From Mnemiopsis leidyi (lineage: Eukaryota; Ctenophora; Tentaculata; Lobata; Bolinopsidae): a DNA stretch of 33,872 nt. The position numbers and the translations under genes are program-made. Under the pieces are notes generated by a model. The model worked only from the letters and a program-made list of their open reading frames with translations. It searched no databases and had not been told where the DNA came from. The DNA lies in the NCBI GenBank assembly GCA_000226015.1, contig JH152723.1:87106-120977 (forward strand), in the 5' to 3' direction. This document shows positions 10,026-20,500 of this stretch, one piece after another (within the stretch, counting starts at the first letter, position 1; each line of letters starts with the position of its first letter).

Positions 10026-12893
10026 ATACGTGATAGAGTGTGACCAGTGTGGCGTGATATACCGGAGCAGACAGTACTGGTACGGTAACAAGCCCCCAGA
10101 ATTGGACTCTGTCAGAACCGAGATTGTTCACGTCTGGCCCGGGGTAAGTGTTATGTTAGATTATGTTTATTGAATGTTGGCAGTTGAGCAGACTTCAGCA
10201 CTTGCAACAACTTCCGGATTTGGTCTGGTCTGATGGTTGAAACGGTCTACTTGTGAAAGTCTTGGAGCACGCAGAAATGTTCCGTATCAATGTTTGCGCG
10301 CAAATGCTATTTTTATCGCGCGCACCTATCCGCGAACGATCGATCGATAACAATGTATAAGTGCACGAATGCATGTGAATGTCGACTGTGTTTGTGCTGA
10401 GCATTGTTTACTGTCAAGATAGTTTATTTAAACTTATTACTAACTATTAATTTATTGACTACACAACACTCAGTTGAAATCAGTAAAAGCGATGGTTTCA
10501 AGGCAACTACCTTCGTAATTTATTTACTTTTGTTTGATACCTACTAGTTCTAGTTAGTGGTAACTATTATTTTAAACCAAATTTCTTTAGGAGGAAAGTA
10601 AACCGGAAAACCTTGGACGTTACGTTTTGGATCAGATTTACTCAGTCTCGGAAACTATCGGTAGGTATTATGTAACACCTACACACCTAGCTCCACATTA
10701 TTCGTATTTACATGGAGATGAGCCCATATGCCCTGTCATAGAAACAGGATACAAACCTCTATTTACCGTGTCCCTCGATTTACCGGTAAATAGGGGTTCT
10801 ACTGTAAATATAGTTCTAACACAAAACCCACCTACCCAGGGCAGTACAGTGCGGGACCAACACAAGTTCTACTGTAAATATAGTTCTAACACAAAACCCA
10901 CCTATCCAGGGCAGTACAGTGCGGGACCAACTCAAGTTCTACTGTAAATATAGTTCTAACACAAAACCCGCCTGTACAGGGCAGTACAGTGCGGGACCAA
11001 CACAAGTTCTACTGTAAATATAGTTCTAACACAAAACCCACCTATCCAGGGCAGTACAGTGCGGGACCAACACAAGTTGTTTCTGACTGGATAACGGACC
11101 AAGTAGCCCCGCCCTACTGGGTACCTAACCATCTCATATCGGTGTGTAATGTTCTGTTTACTAAATCTTTGTTTACTAAATCTTTGTTTACTTTTACCGT
11201 CTTGAGGAGGTAGCGATATTAGAACTGAACTTTTAGATGATGCATCATCTAAAAATTCAGTTCTTAACCGTAATATCTATAATTGCTTCCATCATGATGG
11301 AACCAATTTTTATTGGTATGCTTTAAATGGGGTTTGTGCCTTCAGTACACAGATGTAGAGAAATTTTATGAGTCAGTAGCCCTTGAACTTACAGTCTAAA
11401 ATACTGAGTAAGTAAGTATAATGGTGCGTGACAAAATGCAAATTAAGACTTTGTTCTGGCTCGTCTACTAAACAGTTTCCACTTCAGAATTGCAATTCTT
11501 GTAGAAAGGAGTTTGTGCCACTGGCTCAGAAACACCACTGTCGAGCATGCGGAAATGGGTTCTGTTCTGACTGTTCAGCCCAGGTGCTAAATTGTTCTTG
11601 TTTTTTAGCTTTATTTCTGTTCTGACTGTTCAGCCCAGGTGCTAAATTTGTTCTTGTTTTTAGCTTTATTTCTGTTCTGACTGTTCAGCCCCGTTGCTAA
11701 ATTGTTCTTGTTTTTAGCTTTATTTCTGTTCTGACTGTTCAGCCCAGGTGCTAAATTGTTCTTGTTTTTTGCTTAATTGTTCTTTATTTATTGTGGTTAA
11801 ATTATGAAATAAGTAAACAAGAGTTGAAATAAGATAGAAGTTATATGGTATGAGAATCGAGGTAAGTATAAGATTGTATGATACAAAGATAAGCTCTGTA
11901 GATATAACTAGGTGTTATATTTCAGAGCAAGCCAGTGCCGTGGAGAGGTTGGGGATATGAGCCTGTCAGAGTTTGCGACAAATGTTTCATCTCAACAGGT
12001 ACTACACGGAACTAAACATTTATATAAGTTTCTTAGGTTTCCTAAGTTAAGTTTAATCTACCATCGTGGACAGAATATTTGTTTGTTTCACTTTCAGACA
12101 TTTATCATATAGATGGGTACATGTCATGCAATATGACCCCGTAGTAAAATAACACAAGATCACACAGATGAAGAGCTTACAGAAGAGTATCTTGCTGCTG
12201 ACATAACGGCATGGAAAGTGACAGAATGTCTAAAAACAGCAGCGTCAGTAGTAAAGTCGGTAGTGGAAGTACCGGCCAGCATTGTCACTGACTCAGTGAG
12301 GCCAGACTACTGGGTCCCTGACGTCGACATCATAGGTATAGTTAATAGTACTTTGGGAGTCTCTAGGCAGTCCATACCCTTCTAGTTCATGACTTTTCCT
12401 TGTTACCCGCTTCGTTATAATTTATAAATAAGGATTAGACTTAGAGTAGTTGCTCCGCAGCCAGATGTCATTGGGTTTGTTACAAAATATGGCAACTGTG
12501 CTTAAATTGTATTAATTGAAATTGTTGAATCTGAAATGCGTGGTGTTTCAGAGTGTTACCAGTGTAAAATCCCCATATCCCAAGACAAGCATCATTGTCG
12601 AGGGTGCGGTCAAGGGTTCTGTAGTGGCTGCACCACCAGTAAGCGACCAGGTACGTCCTCCTCTGCAAAGTTATCTTTAACTTTGTTATCTTTAATGTCT
12701 TACTTATTCTCTTCTATGTCATTGGGACAAAGTTACTCAAGGAATTTCAATTTAATTTTGTTCTCAGTATGCTTATAGAATTGATGCTCCACCTCTCCTA
12801 AAATTTACACAATTCCTTTACCAAATTACAGTGCCAGATCGAGGGTGGACTTATCCCGTCAGAGTTTGTGACACATGTAGTCTCATGTTATGA
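10026..12893 (+). CDS. ZFYVE1: ZFYVE1/DFCP1-type double-FYVE protein, C-terminal eight exons
   Basis: Eight exons splice in frame to a TGA: 10026-10143, 10591-10660, 11050-11141, 11488-11583, 11926-11998, 12168-12335 (or from 12159), 12552-12650, 12832-12893; about 258 residues. They encode CDQCGVIYRSRQYWYGN and TEIVHVWPG, then ITDQVAPPYWVPNHL. FYVE 1 has CNSC, QKHHCRACGNGFCSDCS and RGWGYEPVRVCDKC. A linker DSVRPDYWVPD leads to FYVE 2 with CYQC, DKHHCRGCGQGFCSGC and RGWTYPVRVCDTC. This double-FYVE C terminus with an APxYWxPN and a PxYWVPD linker is diagnostic of ZFYVE1 (DFCP1), a PI3P-binding ER/omegasome and lipid-droplet protein. FYVE 1 has WVPN where classical FYVE domains have WxxD, as in vertebrate DFCP1. 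The N-terminal P-loop NTPase-like half is not visible upstream. Two introns carry splice-site minisatellites. Confidence 0.9.
10797..11076 (+). repeat. 70-bp minisatellite x4 repeating a 3' splice site (ZFYVE1)
   Basis: Four head-to-tail 70-bp units begin at 10797, 10867, 10937 and 11007. Each unit contains TAGTTCTAAC (branch-point-like), then ACCCACCTATCCAG (acceptor), then the first 27 bases of the downstream exon (GGCAGTACAGTGCGGGACCA onward). The candidate acceptor AGs are at 10838-39, 10908-09, 10978-79 and 11048-49. Only use of the last joins in frame to the conserved SAGPTQVVSDWITDQ. Copies 1-3 run into an in-frame TAA nine to twelve codons in. Copy 3 has CCTGTACAG instead of CCTATCCAG. 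Confidence 0.92.
11221..11264. repeat. 44-bp near-perfect palindrome in a ZFYVE1 intron
   Basis: AGAACTGAACTTTTAGATGATG is followed directly by CATCATCTAAAAATTCAGTTCT, a 22-bp inverted repeat with no spacer and one mismatched pair. The outer flanks GATATT (left) and AATATC (right) extend the symmetry with a short gap. It lies in the intron between the exons ending at 11141 and starting at 11488. It could be a small foldback transposon remnant or an intronic RNA stem. Confidence 0.85.
11560..11770 (+). repeat. 55-bp minisatellite repeating the FYVE-1 exon end and 5' splice site
   Basis: The last 24 bases of the FYVE-1 exon (TTCTGTTCTGACTGTTCAGC then CCAG) and its donor GTGCTAAATTG are repeated at 55, 55 and 54 bp intervals. 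Exon-end CAG|GT occurs at 11583, 11638 and 11747; the third copy is mutated to CCC|GTTGCT at 11692. Each unit also contains TTCTTGTTTTTAG, a strong acceptor-like tract. The segments 11609-11638 and 11718-11747 are therefore bounded by AG and GT, are 30 nt long, and read in frame as LYFCSDCSAQ. A fifth partial copy (to about 11770) has lost its AG. Confidence 0.92.
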
Positions 12894-13792
12894 TGGAAGT
12901 ATCACTTACGTCTTCCGTCACACGAACATTTCCTCGCAGTCCTACTCTCCTGACATTAGCTCACGTGACTTTTACATCTGATCCAGATCTTTATGTCGAA
13001 CATGCAACGTAAATATTAACATATCAGCCGGTTGTAATCATGATTGATCATGATGGACAATGGCCATGACCGACTATACATTTTTACATCGAACCAAAAG
13101 ATATTATACAGTGTATACATTGGAAAATGCAAAATCTTTATCATACCCATGAAACCGATACTGCAAAGTTGATCATGAAAACAAATTTGAAGTCGCTTTC
13201 TTCTACAAAGATTATCTTTGCTAGTTTTAACAGATATCGAATTGGTCACACCGTTCATTGAATGATGTCATGTTTCAACTTTTTATGTTTTGTTATTTTC
13301 TTCACTTTCAGTTATGTAAAGGACGTGATACTCTTATTCTCATTCTTTATCTTTGTGTGCCTGTAGAATGTAGTGTATGTGTAATCGATATTTAAGAGCT
13401 AAATACCTGTTGTAATTTGATACTTTGATACTGTGTATTTAATTTTAAATTTAACTGAGATTTTATTCGTGAAAATGTAAGTTATATAAATATGTAAATG
13501 TAAGAAATGTGATCAGGGTAATGAATCTAAGTGTTAGATGTTGGTGTACTGGATAGCGGATTTAACTTTTATTGGAGAATGATACATCAACATGCATAAT
13601 CTATGTCGGGATAATTCTATCGAAACGTGCAACGCCAATACTACCAATACCAGTTAACTTAATGCTTACAAAGATTTTTAATTGTGACCTGTTTTTAGAA
13701 CTTTAAGACTTTTCAATTTATGTTTCAAGAGATTTATGTGACTAATTGACAATAAGTTGTATACTGTCGTGATATTCCGATGTCCAGATTTT

Positions 13793-13798
13793 AATAAA
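13793..13798 (+). terminator. Polyadenylation signal, probable end of ZFYVE1
   Basis: AATAAA about 900 bp after the ZFYVE1 stop. The intervening 12894-13792 lacks a supportable ORF and is consistent with a long 3' UTR. It contains a TCACGTGA at 12961-12968 and small ATCATGAT palindromes near 13038-13055. Confidence 0.4.
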
Positions 13799-13799
13799 A

Positions 13800-16070
13800 T
13801 CTTCTCATGACTCATTCTCGTTTTCAACTCCAAAATAAGCTCACTGTTTTATTCGTATCGATATTACCTAGTTAACATCATTTTATCTCCAGAAGCCTAC
13901 ACGGCCCCATCACTCACGGCACCACTATAACCTTCTCTCTCTTTGTCTCCTAAAATGCTAAGTACCCTAATTCGTTTGTTTAGTTAATAAATTCGTAAAT
14001 CATTCGCCATATACAACATAAAAACAATTGGTGTAATGATTGTTTGCCAAAATAAATATGGTAGGAGTACAAATACAGAAGCATTATAAAGTAAATAGCT
14101 GACCTTTAAAACTCAAATTCCGAGGAAGTTTGTTATAATAAGTAACGTTTACCCAGTTCATTACCAAACGAACGGTTATACACTTTAACGAGGCCCACGA
14201 GAAATTTTAGTTTTGGATAGAACGGCCAAAAAGAGGGTTTAGCGACAACTTACTACTAATTAGATCCACCTAAACGTCAAATGTTTAATTAGAAAACTAG
14301 CGCTGAACCAAATATTCGTGGCGGACGAGTTTAAAAAAATTCAAAATCAGACCTTGGGCACTACACAGGCATTCAACAATCACGAGAGTTTAGTGGAAAT
14401 CAAATAGCGGTTCACCTTGAGTGATACCTTCAAATATAATACAGCTTCAAATAAATACTCTCCCTCACCTTGCTCGAAACAATAGCACAGGGGTTTGTCA
14501 GTAAAGCGATCTATCAGCAAGTTGACTATCACTGAGGTGATTATCAGATCCCTTTGTGCTATTGAAGCGTTCAAGGAGTAGTATACAATCGCATATTACA
14601 AATTCGCGGGTGCATGAAATAAAATCATAGCAGGGGGCTTGATATCAGTAAAATCTATAATTCTTCCCTTAATCGTGTGAAGTAACGGATTACTTTTTTT
14701 AAGACCAGCATCGCCAAGTGACGTTCAGATTGTGACTTAAAGCCTGGATAAGAAGAAATTTGACTCATACTAAGATCAACTTAACGGCCACCAGAATTTC
14801 CAGAATTGAATCAAACATACATATAAGACCAACGTAATATCATATAAACATTCTCAAAAACAAATCGACGGGGTGCATATTACGCATATATTATAACCAT
14901 TCAATTTAAAACAATGAACTAAGTAAAATACTGGCGATCGACGCGACATATCATGATTTTGATTGTACCGAAAAAACCAAAATTATTACAAATTACAATC
15001 ATATATAAGAGTTTGAAGCGACAGGGCGGCCCACAATATCATTATTATCATAATACCAATAAAACTGTAATCAACAAATTCAAAACAACACATCGGTTAG
15101 ATTTTTGTGCTGTAGCATCAGAGGTTATACTTATTATCATTATTGCCCTGTCCATTTTAGTGATCTGTTGAAAATCGAACGTGAATTTTATTTTCTCTTG
15201 TCACCTTGGAGGCACGCAAATTTGTTGACGCTCAAGTTATTAGTCCGTGAAATTCTCGTATGCTTAAACATGTACCAATTCAATAAGTTTTATGTTAAAA
15301 GCCTCAATCTTCTGAATGATAATTCAGATAGAATGTAATAGCACCTCTTAAATCAAGTTTAAGAGATGTATCTAATTCAAAATGCTAGGCTAGAACACAA
15401 TGCTAATCTATTCACTCCAAAAACTTTGGCGCACCGGGATTCCTGTACTGACCAATCAAGCTCAAAATCAAGCAAAAAATGCAAGTAAAGTTCGTGTGTA
15501 AGTTTATGTGACATTAAGTCTTAGACTCCACCCAGTCAATAGCTGGAAATACAAGAGGCATTTAAAATTATCTGATATATCGTATGATGTTTGAGTTCTG
15601 GATAGAGGAAAGTCCCGATGCGCCCGTTTAATATTTCTGTAACACACGCGTATTTATCAACAAAACAGAAAAATTTAACTGATAAGGGAATTCTAGCTAA
15701 GCTCCGGCTTGCCCGCTGAAATTGAATCGGCTTTGTATGCGGTAAAATGATAGATAATTTTAAAACTTAGCATATCAATAAAAAACACATACAGTTCGAA
15801 CTATTTACAATTTTTCGAAAACATAAAAATTCAAAAAATCAATATATGAAAATAGATGGAATATTTACAGACATCACTTAACAGGAAGGGTGCAATCCCG
15901 TGAGATAAACTGCTCTAGCAGATCCAAAGAGAGACAAAATAGCCACAGTTAATACAGAATAGTCAATCCAAGGATCATCGGGATGGCAACAATCTAGCAT
16001 GGATCACAAAGCAGATAATATCCCTCCGAATCACCATCTCACACTAGGCTTTGAAGCAGCGAAAATTCAT
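13800..16070. other. AT-rich region with no gene that I can support
   Basis: Only short ORFs with no recognisable motif and biased composition are present on either strand. No tRNA, SINE or tandem array was evident. It lies between the end of ZFYVE1 and the orphan ORFs preceding the 3' end of Smaug. Confidence 0.4.
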
Positions 16071-16128
16071 TTGTTTATTTGCTTCCACTTTTCACCACTC
16101 TCATCAATTTTGGCATCGTGCAAGTATC

Positions 16129-17043
16129 CATGGCGACAACTCAGGCTGACAAAACCGTAAGACGGAAGAGCCCTGCACGGTTAGCACTTGCCCCCGCTCT
16201 GTGGGAAGATCAAGGAAGATCCGTTAAAGTGACGATAGAGATGATGATGATGAGGACTGTATAAAATCGTACAAAACGGCACAGTAGATACATTGCTATA
16301 AAAGGTTGTGTAACACACTCGTGACGATAACCAGCTCGCCCATATTTGTAATTCTTCTACTCGATATCTTCCTTACTTTTCTGAAAGAGAGAGTTGCATT
16401 TAACTTTTTGTAATAATATTTTTGGACAAACGGTTGAGGTAAAGAGGTGTTAAGCAAATTGCACGGCTGAATTTCATTTTGATCCAGCGGAAAATGATCC
16501 CGAATTGTCAGTTGATGTGAAAGTGATATCAAACACAATATAAAGATACTAACCAGCTAAAGCACACTCAGCAATTTGGCTGCACAGAGATTCCAGGCCA
16601 ACGTAGTCGAGATTGTCCGGTTTGTGCATTCCTGGTTCTGAGCTGGCCAGGGTTGGACAGGGCAGTGAAGAACAGCTGGTTGCTGAAATATTAGGGATGA
16701 TTCATTCTGTATTGACTGATATGAGCCCTAAGTTAATTAATCATGGTCCAAAATCTACGAGCTGTCAATTTATAGGAAACCTAATTGATCTTAACAACAA
16801 GCTCAGATCAGAGTTTGGGACGCTGCGCGCAACCAAAAACACGTTGAAAAAATAACGAAAGTGGAATGCTTTGATTAAAGCTACTTTGTCGCGCGCGCCA
16901 TCCCAGTGGACAATTATAGTGTCATAGCTCCGACTCTGATGGACAGGGCTGAACAGATATTAAGCGGGTGTTCAGCAGAATTATTGCTAAGTTTAATGAG
17001 CTTAATGACTGCACGAAATAAACAGTTGCACCGTGATTACTGA
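16129..17043 (+). pseudogene. Orphan coding-like fragments, unidentified gene or decayed element
   Basis: Three plus-strand stretches look protein-like but do not join in one frame. 16130-16260 begins MATTQADKTVRRKSPARLAL and has an acidic DDDDED stretch in the alternative frame. 16625-16855 reads IPGSELARVGQGSEEQLVAE, then ILGMIHSVLTDMSP, ending in a coiled-coil-like NNKLRSEFGTLRATKNTLKK. 16880-17043 includes SVIAPTLMDRAEQIL and SLMSLMTARNKQLHRDY before a stop. I do not recognise a family. It could be a multi-exon gene convergent with Smaug or a retroelement ORF1 remnant with frameshifts. I cannot place convincing splice sites between all pieces. Confidence 0.3.
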
Positions 17044-17077
17044 TCGTGAACATTTAACTACAAAGTTGAGTGGGTTT

Positions 17078-17430
17078 TCATAGTGTCGCATGAACTATCG
17101 ACGACACATAATTTCTCAATACATTCATAATACCTTTTTTATTTTCGTCAGTGGGTAAAACATGCAAGACGTCAAGTAAAGTCTCTGCGCTAAAATCAAA
17201 AGGGTGGCTGTGTGATGTGGGATTTTGTGGGACTTGATTGCTGTGTGATGCGTGATCTTGCGTGACGTCATCACAGTGATTTGTGTGACTGTAAGATGGT
17301 TCATGTGTTGCACTGGGCCCTGCATAAGAGATAAGGTGAGTGGGTGAAACACACACACGCACAACCACACACACGCAAACGCACGCACGCACGCACACAC
17401 ACACACACGCACACACACACACACACACAC

Positions 17431-17481
<51 letters not shown>

Positions 17482-17492
17482 NNNNNNNNNNN

Positions 17493-17581
<89 letters not shown>

Positions 17582-20500
17582 AAGTTAAGTGATTATCATA
17601 AAGAGAGATGTGGACATAATGCACGATTCATGACATTGTGCAACTGATAATCTCTACACTCTTTAAACTGTACTTTCCACTACTACACAACATTATATAC
17701 ACTCTAAACGTTTCAATATACTCTATACACATTCACACTTCATCTACTGTGTACTATGTCAATCAATTTTCTGTTAGAAACAAAGTTCGAGTGTCAGTAA
17801 TGTGTTTTGTACGTAGCATCTGGCTTTATTCACATTATCTATCTCGAAAAGTAAGGATATTCACAAAATTAGAACATGGTATTTAGAGCGAAAGATGTCA
17901 AAATATGAAGTTATTCCTTACTATTGATATTTTTTTCATGAGAAGCCAACTGATAAGTGAGGAAGTGATCAAGAAACTCTTACAAAACACATTAAACTAA
18001 TTAGCAACTAATTAACAACTGATTAAATTAGCACCTAAATTAGCACCTAATCAACTAAATACCGACCTGGGGAGGACCAGATGTTGTTAGAGAAAGGACT
18101 GTACGTGGGTGGGGCTACTGGAGCCGAGTGGGAGTGTCCGAGAAGAATATGTCCGTTGTTTGTCCTGCACTGCTGCTGCGGGGAGAGGGCATTTAGTTTC
18201 ACTTTCACTTTCCGTTTTACTTTCAACTTAGGTCTCAGTTTCACTTTCTTGTCTAACGACTATTTCCTGCCCTTAGCTGGAACTATCATTCATCGATATT
18301 GCATTACTTTGATAATAAAATATAAGATCGGAAGTTAAAATATGTTTTTTTGGATAAAAGGACATTTAAGATTGGAATATTTTTATTCAGCCGAAACTTC
18401 ATCCTTAGAATCGGCGATTTCAGCTTCCGAATTTGAGCCTTATTCAACCTAATTCAACACCCAATTACATTATACACCTAATTCAACACACAATTATATT
18501 CAACGCCTAATTCAACACACAATTATATTCAACCTAATTCAACACACAATTATATTCAACCTAATTCAACACACAATTATATTCAACGCCTAATTCAACA
18601 CACAATTATATTCAACACACAATTCAACACACAATTATATTCAACCTAATTCAACACACAATTATATTCAACCTAATTCAACACACAATTACACGTATAC
18701 CACTCCCTGATTGATATTGAACAAGAACACCGCCCTCAGCGCCCTACTTTTGTAAGAAGCACCGTCCCGAACCAGCTGTGCAAATTAAATTAACTCTCTA
18801 TAACACACACACACACAGACGAAGTGACATTCAACTATTAGATCAGTAATTCTCTCTTCACAAACAATACACACACGGGCGTATAGCACCGTTCTGAGCT
18901 AGAGGTACTTCAGAGTTACTTCGTTAATTTCTATCATGTGTTCGGACCGAATATTGCAATAATGCAGACAGTAACTTTGTAGATAAGAATAGCAACTGGG
19001 AAATATACAAATATTTCCTTCTAGCCAAGAGAAATGCCACTAAATGTCGTTCATTCGTTCAATGGTTAATTATAGTTTAATATAGTTAAATAGTTAATTA
19101 CAGCTTCATCTTGTAAATGGTAGTTAAATTTAGCACATTGCCAGTGCACAATAGCAAGCTCACCTCGCAAACACAGACAATGATTACAACACAAAGGACC
19201 GTTCTATAGTCCATGTGTGAGTACAGAACTTGACATAAACCGTTAGACGGATGAACAGACAGACGGATGAACAGACAGACGGACAGACAGACGGACAGAC
19301 GGATAAACAGACAGACGGACAGACGGACAAACAGACGGACACACGGACGGACAAACAGACAGACAGACGGACAAACAAACAGACGAAATTTCCTGGTAGG
19401 TGTTGCAGTCCTACTGACAAATTAAATATTCAATGTACTTCGGTACTGTTACACAGTCTAGGTGCCTACTAACTGCTACACTCGTGTCTGAGATGACAGA
19501 CGTTTTAACGGTTGGAATGTGTAACATTCCGCAACTTGGACACGTGGTATTTCCTGTTATATTTACAGTTGAGACTGTTTGTAGTTGTGATTAGCCGTGT
19601 CTGGCTTCGTTTGTGTGGCCTTTAATTGGTCTTAAGTTGTCCAGCTGATCTAAAGTTGGAGCTGAGTTGATCTAAAGTTTGAGCTGAGTTGATCTAAAGT
19701 TGTGGAGATGTCGACTTATTATGGACGTGAGTCGATAAAAAGGTTTAGTTTAGTGATGCTAGAAGTAGTGCCGCTCTTCAGAAACGAGAAGGGTAGGGAA
19801 AAATGTGGGAAATTGTTGGAATACCTCCGTTTTTCTTGGCAAATATTTGACAAGACACTGGATGTGTACAAAACTCTGACAAGACACTGGATGTGTACAA
19901 AACTCTGACAAGACACTGGATGTGTACAAAACTCTGACAAGACACTGGATGTGTACAAAACTCTGACAAGACACTGGATGTGTACAAAACTCTGACAATA
20001 CACTGGATGTCTACAAAACTCTGACAAGACACTGGATGTGTACAAAACTCTAGCTCCAGTTCCTACCTGCCAGTTAGTCTTGTTGACTCTGTTAAACTTG
20101 TTGTAACCAGAGTAACCACCCGGGGTCTGGTGGTTGACACCGTTAACTGGCTTTATCGGGTATTTTATCTTCACAGAGTGCGGGAAGTTTGTCAGGTCGA
20201 ACCTCTTTAGCTGGATAACCTGTGGAGTGTTAGTGTTAAATCTGTGTTAAATTAGTGTTAGTGTTAAAGCAATAAGTCCTTAATAGAGAGCGAGATCAAA
20301 GGTACATCAAGGAGGGCACGAACTTCGGGGTAGTAATTAATTATGGAAAGGGCAAGTTAACAACAGTTATTTAACCAATGAAATTGGTTAAATAACTGCA
20401 CGATGAAATGGTCAAACTACTTTTTAATCATGATCTCAAGTTGACCATTGACCATGGGATAAATTCCAGGGTGTCATGATCAGTGCCTTACCCCCCTTCC

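Noticed and set aside
17078..17624. Long ORFs of VCVCVC or THTHTH through the (CA)n tract
   Set aside because: They translate a dinucleotide repeat with an N gap. Only the part from 17319 to 17078 in one frame is real (Smaug last exon).
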